This document shows, one piece after another, positions 42,549-51,317 of a DNA stretch of 64,000 bases. Location of the stretch: the NCBI GenBank assembly GCA_946221065.1, contig CAMIIO010000001.1:310001-374000 (forward strand), given 5' to 3'. A program made the translations under genes and the position numbers. The notes under the pieces are model-generated. The model was given only the letters and a program-made list of their open reading frames with translations, was not told the DNA's origin and did not search any database. The DNA is from an uncultured Rothia sp. GTDB taxonomy: Bacteria > Actinomycetota > Actinomycetes > Actinomycetales > Micrococcaceae. The first letter of the stretch is position 1; each line of letters starts with the position of its first letter.

Positions 42549-43727
42549 ATGAAAAATTCCTGGCTCTCTACCACCGCCGTTCTCTCTCTGGGACTTCTGG
42601 CTCTAACCGGATGCACCCCCAACAACCCCGAAAACGCTAGCGGGGAAGAATCCATCAAAGTCTCATCCACCGAGAATGAATGCAACCTTTCCACCACAGA
42701 AACAAAAGCAGGAACCACCACCTTCTCCGTCACCAACGACGGCACCCAAGTCACCGAGTTCTATGTGCTCGCCGAAGACGGCTTACGGATTCTCTCCGAG
42801 GTAGAAAATATTGGCCCCGGTATTACTCGCGACCTCACCGTGGACCTTGCTCAGGGCAAATATCAGACCTCTTGCAAACCCGGCATGGTGGGTGAAGGAA
42901 TCAAAGGCGAGTTCACCGTAACGGACAACCCGGACGCTTCACCGATTGCCGCCGATGAACAAGAACTCCGTGATCAGGCAGTGGAACAGTACACTCTGTA
43001 CGTCAAAGACCAGGTAGAGCAACTCAAAACAAAGACCGATGAATTTGCCGACGCTTACGCCGCCGGGGATGACGAGAAAGCCCGTTCCCTCTACGCCAGC
43101 GCCCGCCTTCACTTTGAACGAATCGAGCCGGTTGCCGAATCCTTTGGCGATCTTGACCCACAGCTAGACGCCCGCGAAGCCGACCTTGAAGAAGGCCAGA
43201 AATGGACCGGATGGCACAAGATTGAAAAAGACCTCTGGCAACCCAACGCCGCAGCAAATGACGGCAAACAATACAAGCCACTCACCGACGCCGAGCGCAA
43301 AGATATTGCCAGCCAGCTCAAGAAAGATACCCAGTCTCTCTACGATCAGACCCGAAACCTGGAATTGAATGTAGACCAGATCGGTAACGGCGCTAAGAGC
43401 CTGCTCGATGAAGTCACCGCTTCCAAAGTCACAGGAGAGGAGGAAATCTGGTCGCACACCGATCTCTCCGATTTCCAGGGCAACGTTGACGGCGCTCGCG
43501 TAGCGTTTGAAAACCTACAGCCTATTGTGGAAAAGAAAGACCCCGAGCTGGCTAAGACCCTCACCACCAAGTTCGACGACGTCCAAAAGCTCCTTGACAA
43601 GCATAAGGACGGCGAAGGCTTTAAGACCTACGACCAACTCAGCGAGAAAGAGGTTCGAGAACTCTCGGACGCTATTGACGCGCTGAGCGAGCCGCTTTCT
43701 AAGCTCACAGGTATTGTATTGAGCTAG
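42549..43727 (+). CDS. efeO: Iron-uptake lipoprotein EfeO
   Basis: A 392-residue secreted lipoprotein with a type II signal peptide and lipobox LTGC (Cys about 22). A cupredoxin-like EfeO N-terminal domain (about 35-120) is followed by an imelysin/M75-like helical domain (about 140-390) that carries the HxxE motif in GWHKIEKDLW. It is thought to bind iron outside the membrane and pass it to EfeU. The gene follows efeU after 30 nt. Confidence 0.92.
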   Translation: MKNSWLSTTAVLSLGLLALTGCTPNNPENASGEESIKVSSTENECNLSTTETKAGTTTFSVTNDGTQVTEFYVLAEDGLRILSEVENIGPGITRDLTVDLAQGKYQTSCKPGMVGEGIKGEFTVTDNPDASPIAADEQELRDQAVEQYTLYVKDQVEQLKTKTDEFADAYAAGDDEKARSLYASARLHFERIEPVAESFGDLDPQLDAREADLEEGQKWTGWHKIEKDLWQPNAAANDGKQYKPLTDAERKDIASQLKKDTQSLYDQTRNLELNVDQIGNGAKSLLDEVTASKVTGEEEIWSHTDLSDFQGNVDGARVAFENLQPIVEKKDPELAKTLTTKFDDVQKLLDKHKDGEGFKTYDQLSEKEVRELSDAIDALSEPLSKLTGIVLS

Positions 43728-43775
43728 CAGAACCACCTTAATCCATCACCGCAAGTACTATCCAGGAGCGCTCCC

Positions 43776-45083
43776 ATGACCGACCACCAGCATTCTTCAG
43801 CCAAAGAGCAAGAACAGCGAAACGGGTTGGGCAGGCGAGCGCTCCTAGGTACTGCCGCAGGGGCGGTAGCCGTCGCTGGCGCGGGTACGGTAGGCTATGC
43901 GCTGGGTAAACGCGGGGAAGCTGAGGAAGAATCCTCTGCGCCGGCGAAGGATTCCTATGAGTTCTTTGGCGAACACCAGCCTGGGATCGACACCCCGGTG
44001 CAGGATCGAATGCACTTTGTGGCAATGACAGTCAAAGCGGAGGACGCCGACGAGTTACGCTCCCTTTTTGAGGATTGGACGGCGGCCGCCCGGCAACTCA
44101 TGGCGGGGGAGCCGGTAGGCAAGGAACGTTCCTATAAATCACCGCCCGATGATACCGGGGAAGCAATGGATCTTTCCGCATCACACCTCACGCTCACCTT
44201 TGGGCTCGGCAGATCCCTCTTTGTAGATGAGAACGGCAAGGATCGGTTTGGCTTCAAGAACAAGATGCCCGAAGCTCTCATCAAGATTCCGAAAATGACC
44301 GGAGACATGCTCGAAGAGAACCGAAGTGGTGGAGATCTGTGTATTCAAGCATGTGCTGATGACCCGCAGGTTGCCGTTCACGCTATCCGAAACCTGGTGC
44401 GCATTGCCGCCGGTCGCGCCGTCGTTGCCTGGAGCCAACTGGGCTTTGGCCGGACGTCTTCCACCAGTACTTCGCAGATAACCCCGCGCAACCTCTTTGG
44501 CTTCAAAGACGGCACCGCCAACCTCAAAACCGAAGAACCCGTGCTTTTGGATAACCACGTGTGGGTTTCTGAAGAAAACTCCGCAGGGACACCCGTGTGG
44601 ATGCGGGGCGGTAGCTTCTGCGCCACTCGTCGTATTCGGATGATGATTGAAACATGGGATCGCGCACCTCTTAAAGAACAAGAGGATATCGTCGGGCGCA
44701 CGAAGAAAGACGGCGCACCGCTTTCTGGCGGGGGAGAGTTCGACCAGCCTGATTTTGAGATGCAGGGAAAGTACGGCCCAATCATGCCCAGCGATTCCCA
44801 TGTGCGCCTCATGCATCCCTCCCAGAACAACACGGTGCAGATGCTACGCCGTGGATATAACTACACCGATGGCACCGACGGGTTGGGGCATCTTGACGCC
44901 GGGCTGTTCTTCATTGCTTATATCTGCGATCCGAGAACCCACTTTGTGCCCCTGCTCCAAAAGATGACGAAATCCGATGCCATGAGCGAATACTTGCGTC
45001 ACACGGGAAGCGCGCTCTTTGCTATCCCGCCCGGCGTCACAGACGAGAACGACTTTATCGCCTCCGGACTTTTTACCGCTTAA
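43776..45083 (+). CDS. efeB: Dyp-type haem peroxidase EfeB, Tat-exported
   Basis: A 435-residue dye-decolorising-type peroxidase. The N terminus has a twin-arginine signal (GLGRRALLGTAAGAVAVAGAG), and the GxxDG family motif is present as FGFKDGTAN with the catalytic Asp. The proximal haem His lies in the C-terminal third. EfeB oxidises ferrous iron or haem-derived iron during uptake by EfeU. CCAGGAG precedes ATG. A long palindrome after the stop probably ends the operon. Confidence 0.93.
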   Translation: MTDHQHSSAKEQEQRNGLGRRALLGTAAGAVAVAGAGTVGYALGKRGEAEEESSAPAKDSYEFFGEHQPGIDTPVQDRMHFVAMTVKAEDADELRSLFEDWTAAARQLMAGEPVGKERSYKSPPDDTGEAMDLSASHLTLTFGLGRSLFVDENGKDRFGFKNKMPEALIKIPKMTGDMLEENRSGGDLCIQACADDPQVAVHAIRNLVRIAAGRAVVAWSQLGFGRTSSTSTSQITPRNLFGFKDGTANLKTEEPVLLDNHVWVSEENSAGTPVWMRGGSFCATRRIRMMIETWDRAPLKEQEDIVGRTKKDGAPLSGGGEFDQPDFEMQGKYGPIMPSDSHVRLMHPSQNNTVQMLRRGYNYTDGTDGLGHLDAGLFFIAYICDPRTHFVPLLQKMTKSDAMSEYLRHTGSALFAIPPGVTDENDFIASGLFTA

Positions 45084-45095
45084 CCCCACCCCGCC

Positions 45096-45170
45096 TGCGG
45101 TACCTACCGCAAAAAGTGTTTTATCGCGCAAAAAATGCGCGATAAAGCTCGTTTTACGGTAGGTACCGCA
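45096..45170. repeat. 75-nt near-perfect palindrome after efeB
   Basis: TGCGGTACCTACCG (45096-45109) is exactly complementary to 45157-45170. Inside, TTTATCGCGCA (45120-45130) pairs exactly with 45136-45146 around five As, and the joining segments pair partly. The whole folds into one long hairpin. It can terminate efeUOB transcription, but its length and end symmetry also resemble a small palindromic repeat unit of the REP or MITE kind. Confidence 0.65.
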
Positions 45171-45275
45171 AAACGAACAGGGACGGGGCGCGGAAACAAC
45201 ATGGATAGCGGTCGCGCTCCTCAACGCAGGATAAGATAAATACCGTACATATTTTTAGTAGTGTAGGAGTCAACG

Positions 45276-45773
45276 ATGACCACCCCACCCTCATACCAAC
45301 CGGACCCAAACCATCAATACGCACCGAGCGACACCCAGGCAATTTCAGTGGGTGACCCCCACTTCAACGGTAACGGCATGGCACCGGGGCAGCATCCTAA
45401 AGTCAAGCAACTGCTGAACCTCACGCTTGGTTCGGCGGCGGCATTCATTCTTTGCAACATAGTTTCTACGGTACTGAACAGCACCAAATCGTTGGAAACG
45501 GCATCCTCAGTGGCTTTTTATGGGGGCGTCGTGGCAGGAATACTTATTCTTGCCGGTCTCTACTTTTTGGTCTATAGCCTTATTTCCAAGGGCAAAAACG
45601 CCGGGCGTATCACCGGCATTGTCTTTTGTATTCTGGGGCTGTGCTCTGCAGCGTGGAACATTTTTAGTGGCGGAATTCTGGTATCAGCAATTTTCTACGC
45701 GATTGCTGCGATTATCAACATTTTGTGGCTCGTCAAGGCATTTGACCGTGAAGTATCGGCAAACCTTGTTTAG
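45276..45773 (+). CDS. Small multi-pass membrane protein, unknown function (copy 1)
   Basis: A 165-residue protein with a hydrophilic Pro/Tyr/Gln-rich N terminus (about 45 residues) followed by four hydrophobic helices between about 48 and 155. A basic K-G-K-N-A-G-R loop separates the second and third helices. I do not recognise a named family. The architecture matches that of the protein 150 nt downstream, including a (K/R)-x-N-(A/T)-G-R-(I/M)-x-G-I motif, so they appear to be diverged paralogues. AGGAG precedes ATG. Confidence 0.75.
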   Translation: MTTPPSYQPDPNHQYAPSDTQAISVGDPHFNGNGMAPGQHPKVKQLLNLTLGSAAAFILCNIVSTVLNSTKSLETASSVAFYGGVVAGILILAGLYFLVYSLISKGKNAGRITGIVFCILGLCSAAWNIFSGGILVSAIFYAIAAIINILWLVKAFDREVSANLV

Positions 45774-45789
45774 CAGTTTCTAGCACTAG

Positions 45790-45830
45790 GGCTCCTCTTT
45801 TAGGATACGGAAGGGGAGCCTTTTGCTTTT
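45790..45830 (+). terminator. Terminator after membrane protein copy 1
   Basis: GGCTCCTC (45790-45797) pairs with GGGGAGCC (45813-45820) and TTTTGCTTTT follows. Confidence 0.8.
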
Positions 45831-45922
45831 CTCGGAGAGAACCATCTTTTAATATGACTCTTTGGTGCAAAATTTGGCATAGTTAACACTAAGCGACGTT
45901 CCACACACCCCAGGAGATCCCC

Positions 45923-46501
45923 ATGGCACCGAACACAACTGAGCTACTTCAAGAAAGTGGGCACGGAACCAGCACCGGCTACGGCGATTACCACACCTAC
46001 TCCGGTGAAGGCTTTGCGCACCAGCAGCAGAACGCCGTCAATCCCTTTGCCACCAATGCCGGCTATGCTTTTAGCCCAACCCCGCAAACCCCAAACCCTG
46101 CCATACGGCGATCCCAAGGCGTACTCGGTGTATCCGCACTGTTCTTCCTTGCCACGCTTGCTACCAGTTTTACCTCCAACGCCGAGTACGCCCAGCAGGT
46201 GGGTCACCTCTCAGTGGGTGCATCGATTGCCTCGGGCATCTGCTCCGCCGCTGTTGCAGTATTGCTCTACGGATTTGTTGCTTACCTCATGCATCGCCGT
46301 GAAAACACCGGGCGCATGATTGGTATTGGTTTCTCCCTGGTAGGAATCATTATGGGGCTCTGGTGGGCGTTCGCAGACTTCATGCTGGGAACCCCGCTGG
46401 GGATGATTAGTGGAGTTCTCTTTACGGGGCTAGTGATAACTAATGCCGTGTGGCTGCACCTTACTAATCAGCCCAAGCTGTATCGCGGTTTACGCCGTTA
46501 G
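45923..46501 (+). CDS. Small multi-pass membrane protein, unknown function (copy 2)
   Basis: A 192-residue protein with a Tyr/Gln/Pro-rich N terminus of about 65 residues and four hydrophobic helices. The loop RRENTGRMIGIGFSLVGI parallels KGKNAGRITGIVFCILGL in the neighbouring protein. Function unknown. CCAGGAG lies before ATG; its own promoter probably lies in 45831-45900. A terminator separates it from copy 1, so the two are independent units. Confidence 0.75.
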   Translation: MAPNTTELLQESGHGTSTGYGDYHTYSGEGFAHQQQNAVNPFATNAGYAFSPTPQTPNPAIRRSQGVLGVSALFFLATLATSFTSNAEYAQQVGHLSVGASIASGICSAAVAVLLYGFVAYLMHRRENTGRMIGIGFSLVGIIMGLWWAFADFMLGTPLGMISGVLFTGLVITNAVWLHLTNQPKLYRGLRR

Positions 46502-46520
46502 ATATCGCTACTACGAATCA

Positions 46521-46558
46521 AAGACCCGCCGGCTTTTTTACCGGTGGGTCTTCTTTTA
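46521..46558 (+). terminator. Terminator after membrane protein copy 2
   Basis: AAGACCCGCCGG (46521-46532) pairs with CCGGTGGGTCTT (46541-46552), one wobble, followed by CTTTTAT. It marks the right edge of the accessory region. Confidence 0.8.
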
Positions 46559-46673
46559 TGAACAGGAACCCCGTGATAAATCGCGCTGAAGCACCTCAGG
46601 CACTAAACTGGGGAACGATTGACCGTAGTGCCGTGCACCGGCAACCATTCACAACCCGGAAGATGAGTAGTTA

Positions 46674-47798
46674 ATGAGCGATTCATTGCCAGAGGGCAAC
46701 GCCGCGCCGGAATCGTACCGGATTCTGGCTCAGATTAAAGACGTTTTAGAAAACGATGAGAATGGCCTCGAAGTAGTTCAGCAGGCTTTTGCCGATGAAT
46801 TTGAACGTGCCCGCCAAGAAATTGCGGAACGTTCCGAGTCCTTTGAGAAGCTTAAGGAAATCCGTCTGGCGTTCCTGGGGGATAAGGGTGGCTTTACCCT
46901 TGCCAATAAGCAGATGCGCGATCTGCGTAAGGAGCATAAGGCCGAGGTTGGTAAGCTGATGGGCCAGGCGCGGGGACGTCTATCCAAGGCTCTTGAAGCA
47001 CGTACCCAGGAGCTAGAGGAAGAGCGCGACGCGCGCATTCTGGTTGAAGAAGCCGTGGACGTGACCGCGGCTTCGGCGCGCCGTCAGCTGGGTGGCCGTC
47101 ATCCCTTGAATATTCTGCAGGATCATCTCACCGATATTTTTGTGGCGATGGGCTGGGAAGTTGCTGACGGCCCCGAGGTGGAGTCCGAATGGTTTAACTT
47201 TGATTCACTGAATTTTGAGCCGGATCACCCGGCGCGTGAGCTACAGGACACTTTCTTTGTGGAGCCTGCCAGCGCTCACCTGGTTTTGCGCACGCACACC
47301 TCTCCGGTGCAGATGCGTTCGCTTTTGAGCCGCGAGCTTCCCGTGTACGTGGTCTGTCCCGGTCAGGTGTACCGTACCGATGAGCTGGACGCTACGCACA
47401 CTCCGGTGTTCCATCAGCTTGAAGGGCTAGCCGTGGATAAGGGCCTAACCATGGCAGATTTGAAGGGCACCTTGGAACACATGGCGCGTGAAATGTTCGG
47501 CCCCGAAGCAAAAATTCGTTTGCGCCCCAATTACTTCCCGTTCACTGAGCCTTCTGCCGAGCTTGATCTCTGGCACCCCGGTGCTAAGGGCGGCCCCCAG
47601 TGGATTGAGTGGGGCGGCTGCGGCATGGTGAATCCCAATGTGCTGCGTGCTGCCGGTATTGATCCGGAAGTTTATTCAGGTTTTGCCTTTGGTATGGGCT
47701 TGGAGCGTACCCTCATGTTCCGCAATAACGTGGCGGATATGCACGACATGATTGAGGGCGATATTCGATTCAGCCAGCAGTTCGGAATGGAGATCTAA
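46674..47798 (+). CDS. pheS: Phenylalanine-tRNA ligase alpha subunit
   Basis: A 374-residue catalytic subunit of the (alpha-beta)2 class II synthetase. The N-terminal coiled coil binds tRNA; motif 2 (QVYRTDELDATHTPVFHQLEG) and motif 3 (FAFGMGLERTLMFR) form the active site. The upstream region 46559-46673 shows no T-box features. GGAAG lies before the ATG. The pheT start follows 3 nt after its stop. Confidence 0.97.
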   Translation: MSDSLPEGNAAPESYRILAQIKDVLENDENGLEVVQQAFADEFERARQEIAERSESFEKLKEIRLAFLGDKGGFTLANKQMRDLRKEHKAEVGKLMGQARGRLSKALEARTQELEEERDARILVEEAVDVTAASARRQLGGRHPLNILQDHLTDIFVAMGWEVADGPEVESEWFNFDSLNFEPDHPARELQDTFFVEPASAHLVLRTHTSPVQMRSLLSRELPVYVVCPGQVYRTDELDATHTPVFHQLEGLAVDKGLTMADLKGTLEHMAREMFGPEAKIRLRPNYFPFTEPSAELDLWHPGAKGGPQWIEWGGCGMVNPNVLRAAGIDPEVYSGFAFGMGLERTLMFRNNVADMHDMIEGDIRFSQQFGMEI

Positions 47799-47801
47799 TT
47801 A

Positions 47802-50354
47802 ATGCGTATCCCACTTTCTTGGTTGCGTGAGTACGCACCCGTCCCGGCAGACGCAACAGCCGAAGATGTGATGGCTACCCTGGTAAAGGTTGGTCTTGAA
47901 GAAGAAGACGTACACCGTCCCACCGATGAGCTCAGCGGACCGATTGTGGTGGGTCAGGTGCTTTCCATGGAACCGGAGACTCACTCGAACGGTAAGACCG
48001 TGAACTGGTGCCAGGTGCGCGTGGTTCCCGAGGGCCAGAAGCAGACCCTTACGGGTAAAGGTATTGAGGAAGACGGCGTGCAGGGTATTATCTGTGGCAC
48101 CCACAACTTTAAGGTAGGGGACAAGGTTGTTGTGACTTTGCCCGGCGCTGTGCTTCCCGGTGGCTTTGCAATCACCGCGCGGAAAACCTACGGTCACAAG
48201 TCCGCCGGCATGATCGCCTCGGTGCGTGAGCTCGGGATCGGCGATGACCACGGCGGTATTTTGGTGCTCTCTACCCTGGGACTAGACCCAGAAGTTGGCA
48301 CGGACGCCATGGAGCTACTCGGTCTCTACGACGAAGCCGCCGAAGTTAACGTGACCCCGGATCGCGGCTACGCTTTCTCTATCCGCGGTATCGCCCGCGA
48401 GTACTGCCACGCCGTCAACACTGATTTTGAGGATTTCGTGCTTGATCTTGCCGAGCGCGCGCCGGCAGTCAACCCCTCCGGGTACTCGGTAGAGATTATC
48501 GACGACGCACCGATTCACGGCAATCCCGGCTGCACTCGCTTTGTGACCCGTAAGGTGACCGGCGTAAACTCTGCCGCGCCCGTGCCTACCTGGATGTCTT
48601 CGCGCCTGCGTCTTGCCGGCGTCCGCTCCATTTCGTTGCCGGTGGATATTTCCAACTACGTGATGCTCGAAACCGGTCAACCGCTGCATTTTTATGATGC
48701 GGACAAGCTGGACGGCGGTATCGTGGTTCGTCGCGCACAGGCGGGGGAGAAGCTCACCACCCTCGATGAAAAGGAACGTGAGCTTCACTCCGAAGACCTG
48801 CTTATTTGCGATCAATCCGGCCCCATCGGTCTAGCTGGTGTGATGGGCGGGGCAAGCACCGAAACCTCCACCGAAACCACCTCGATTCTGATTGAGGCGG
48901 CTCGCTTTGATGAGGTTTCCGTGGCCCGTACCGCACGCCGTCATAAACTTTCCTCCGATGCCTCTAAGCGTTTTGAACGCGGAGTGGACACCAAGTTGCA
49001 GGCGGCAGCTGCCCAACGCGCAGTTGATTTGCTAGTTGAACTTGCCGGCGCCACCGTAGAGGAGGGCGTGACCGATGTGAACAACACGGAAGAGCCCACC
49101 ACAATCGAGCTACCCAAGGGGTACACTGCTGCTCGAATCGGCGTGGAGTACACCGAGGCACAAATCGTTGAGCCACTGCGCGCTATTGGCGCTCAGGTTC
49201 ATGTGGGCGAAGATTCGCTGAGCGTGCAGGTTCCTTCCTGGCGTCCGGACCTCAAATTCAAGGAAGACCTCACCGAAGAGGTTGCCCGGCTCAACGGCTA
49301 CGAGCAGATTCCTGCCACCTTACCCGTGGCTCCTCCCGGTCGGGGTTACACGCCCGAGCAACGCGCTCGTCGTCGTGCTCTGAATGCGCTTGCAGCAGCC
49401 GGGCTGACCGAAGTATTTGCTTACCCGTTTGTTTCTGAAGAAGCGAATAATCTGTGGGCAACCCCTACTGAGGGCAAAAAACTGGCTTCGGTTCGGCTAG
49501 CTAATCCGATTTCTTCGGCGCAGGGTTGGCTACGTCGTTCCCTGCTTCCCGGGCTAGTAGAGGTACTGCGGCGCAATCTTTCCCGTGGTTTCAAGAACCT
49601 GGCTATCTATGAATCCGGTAATGTGTTTTTGCCCGGTGAACAGCTTGGCTCTACCTCAATTCCCGGCGTGGGTGTGCGTCCTTCGGATGAGGTTTTGGCT
49701 GATTTGAGAGCAGGTATTCCTGATCAGCCGCGTCTCATTGCCGGCTTATTCTGCGGCATCGAACACGAAGAGATGCCCGGTGCTTCGGCTCGTGCCTACG
49801 ATTGGTGCGATGCCCTGGACGCCGTTAACCTGGTAGCGGATGCTATGGGCGTGGATTTGGAGGTGGCTCAGGGTAAGCATCAGGCATTCCATCCTGGACG
49901 TACCGCCGAGTTACGCACCGATGATGGCACCGTGATCGGCTATGCCGGTGAGCTACACCCCAAGCTCCTCAAAGACCTGGATTTGCCCGAACGCACCTGC
50001 GCTTTTGAGCTGAACTTTACCGAATTGGTGGGAGAACAGCCTGGGCCGGTGGAAGCCGAGGGCATCTATGGCTACCCGGCAACCAACCAGGATGTCGCTT
50101 TGATTGTGGATGCCGCTGTTCCTGCCGCAGAGCTGGTGCAAGCGCTTGCCGAAGGCGCAGGGGAACTTCTGGAGAACATCCGCGTATTTGATGACTATCG
50201 CGGTACCGGTATTGAGGCGGGCAAGAAGTCCGTGGCGTTCGCGTTGCGTTTCCGAGCCAATGACCGCACTCTGACGGCTGAAGAGGCATCTGCTTCTCGC
50301 GAAGCCGCCGTGGCAGTAGCGGCAGAACGTTTTGGCGCAGTGCAGCGCGGCTAA
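47802..50354 (+). CDS. pheT: Phenylalanine-tRNA ligase beta subunit
   Basis: An 850-residue partner of PheS. Domains in order are an EMAP-type tRNA-binding domain (about 40-160), B3/B4 editing domain (about 220-400), B5 domain (about 420-500), the catalytic-like core, and the FDX-ACB anticodon domain at the C terminus (about 755-850). The editing site removes Tyr-tRNA(Phe). It is translated with pheS as one operon and ends in a strong hairpin. Confidence 0.97.
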   Translation: MRIPLSWLREYAPVPADATAEDVMATLVKVGLEEEDVHRPTDELSGPIVVGQVLSMEPETHSNGKTVNWCQVRVVPEGQKQTLTGKGIEEDGVQGIICGTHNFKVGDKVVVTLPGAVLPGGFAITARKTYGHKSAGMIASVRELGIGDDHGGILVLSTLGLDPEVGTDAMELLGLYDEAAEVNVTPDRGYAFSIRGIAREYCHAVNTDFEDFVLDLAERAPAVNPSGYSVEIIDDAPIHGNPGCTRFVTRKVTGVNSAAPVPTWMSSRLRLAGVRSISLPVDISNYVMLETGQPLHFYDADKLDGGIVVRRAQAGEKLTTLDEKERELHSEDLLICDQSGPIGLAGVMGGASTETSTETTSILIEAARFDEVSVARTARRHKLSSDASKRFERGVDTKLQAAAAQRAVDLLVELAGATVEEGVTDVNNTEEPTTIELPKGYTAARIGVEYTEAQIVEPLRAIGAQVHVGEDSLSVQVPSWRPDLKFKEDLTEEVARLNGYEQIPATLPVAPPGRGYTPEQRARRRALNALAAAGLTEVFAYPFVSEEANNLWATPTEGKKLASVRLANPISSAQGWLRRSLLPGLVEVLRRNLSRGFKNLAIYESGNVFLPGEQLGSTSIPGVGVRPSDEVLADLRAGIPDQPRLIAGLFCGIEHEEMPGASARAYDWCDALDAVNLVADAMGVDLEVAQGKHQAFHPGRTAELRTDDGTVIGYAGELHPKLLKDLDLPERTCAFELNFTELVGEQPGPVEAEGIYGYPATNQDVALIVDAAVPAAELVQALAEGAGELLENIRVFDDYRGTGIEAGKKSVAFALRFRANDRTLTAEEASASREAAVAVAAERFGAVQRG

Positions 50355-50377
50355 ACTTCAGAGCTTTCTTTACCGAT

Positions 50378-50425
50378 AGCGCAAGGCCCTTTCCTGGAGA
50401 ATTATGACGGAGAGGGCCTTGCGCT
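50378..50425 (+). terminator. Terminator after pheT
   Basis: AGCGCAAGGCCCT (50378-50390) pairs perfectly with AGGGCCTTGCGCT (50413-50425). Confidence 0.75.
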
Positions 50426-50584
50426 CTGCACCGCGGATTGTGGGGAAAAAGTTCGACTCATAACGTTATGTAAGAAGTGGGGATAGAAACAGTTAACCGA
50501 TAATTCACCGTGCCGGCTAAAGACCAGTAGAATAAGGAAATCGCCCTTAAATTTTTATCCCAATCACTCGTGCGGAGATTTTCT

Positions 50585-51241
50585 ATGACCCAGGAACCTT
50601 TCCAGGACCAGGAACCAAATAACGATTCATTTTTTGATTTTGCAGAAGATGAGGATCACTTTGAGGAACCAGTAGATTCGCGTTCTCGCTGGATCACTGT
50701 TGCTCTGGTGGCGTTGGCAACTATTATTGCGCTAATTCTGTGTGTTTTTGGTGTTCGTGCGCTGACTAATGCGAGCGCTAATGAGGGGTATGAGGATAAG
50801 TCTTGGGTGGTTACCGGAACTCTGGCTGATCTGACCCCAGACCTTGTGAGCACTTCTAATAACGGTGTGTATAACGCGCAGGTTCCTGCCGATGATCGCG
50901 TGAACGGTAAGGTGTATAAATCTCAGTTTAAAGACCCCGTGAAGGTGTATGCGGGAGATACTATTCAGTTCCGTGGCGGTCAGGTGGGAGCAGTAAAATC
51001 TGATTTTCCGGAGAAGGCTGATGCGTTGATTGCGGAGAATGATAGTGGACAGCTTGAAGTGGTACGAGCTGGCAAAGAAGGCTCGCTTAAGCCCGTGACT
51101 GCCTCATTGGTCAATCAGCAGCGGATGCTTGGCTGGGGCTCACTGTTGGGTGCGGTTCTGATCTTGGGTGGCGGTATTTGGGGTGCGATTCGGCTGAATC
51201 GACGTCGTGTATGGGACGATGAAGAGTCGATAGATTATTAA
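50585..51241 (+). CDS. Two-TM membrane protein of unknown function
   Basis: A 218-residue protein: acidic cytoplasmic N terminus (about 1-33, rich in D/E/F), one membrane helix (about 36-58), an exposed domain of about 120 residues with GDTIQFRGGQVGAVK and NNGVYNAQVPADDRVNG, a second helix (about 180-200) and a basic-then-acidic tail. I do not recognise the family. ATG 50585 has GGAGA upstream; an in-frame GTG at 50570 is less likely. It stands alone between terminators, between pheT and the quinone oxidoreductase gene, where many actinobacteria have argC next. Confidence 0.7.
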   Translation: MTQEPFQDQEPNNDSFFDFAEDEDHFEEPVDSRSRWITVALVALATIIALILCVFGVRALTNASANEGYEDKSWVVTGTLADLTPDLVSTSNNGVYNAQVPADDRVNGKVYKSQFKDPVKVYAGDTIQFRGGQVGAVKSDFPEKADALIAENDSGQLEVVRAGKEGSLKPVTASLVNQQRMLGWGSLLGAVLILGGGIWGAIRLNRRRVWDDEESIDY

Positions 51242-51261
51242 ACCGGATGATCTTACGTGAG

Positions 51262-51300
51262 AACTGCGGCCGCCTTGGAAAGAGGGCGGCCGCAGTTTTT
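51262..51300. terminator. Bidirectional terminator after the two-TM protein gene
   Basis: AACTGCGGCCGCC (51262-51274) pairs perfectly with GGCGGCCGCAGTT (51285-51297), then TTT. It lies between convergent genes. Confidence 0.85.
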
Positions 51301-51317
51301 ATGTGTTGGAGCATGGA

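Noticed and set aside
45096..45170. Insertion sequence ends flanking a lost element
   Set aside because: Only a 5-nt loop separates the inner arms, so nothing is enclosed; it behaves as a hairpin.
46559..46673. T-box riboswitch before pheS
   Set aside because: No T-box sequence, specifier stem or terminator/antiterminator pair is visible in this short leader.
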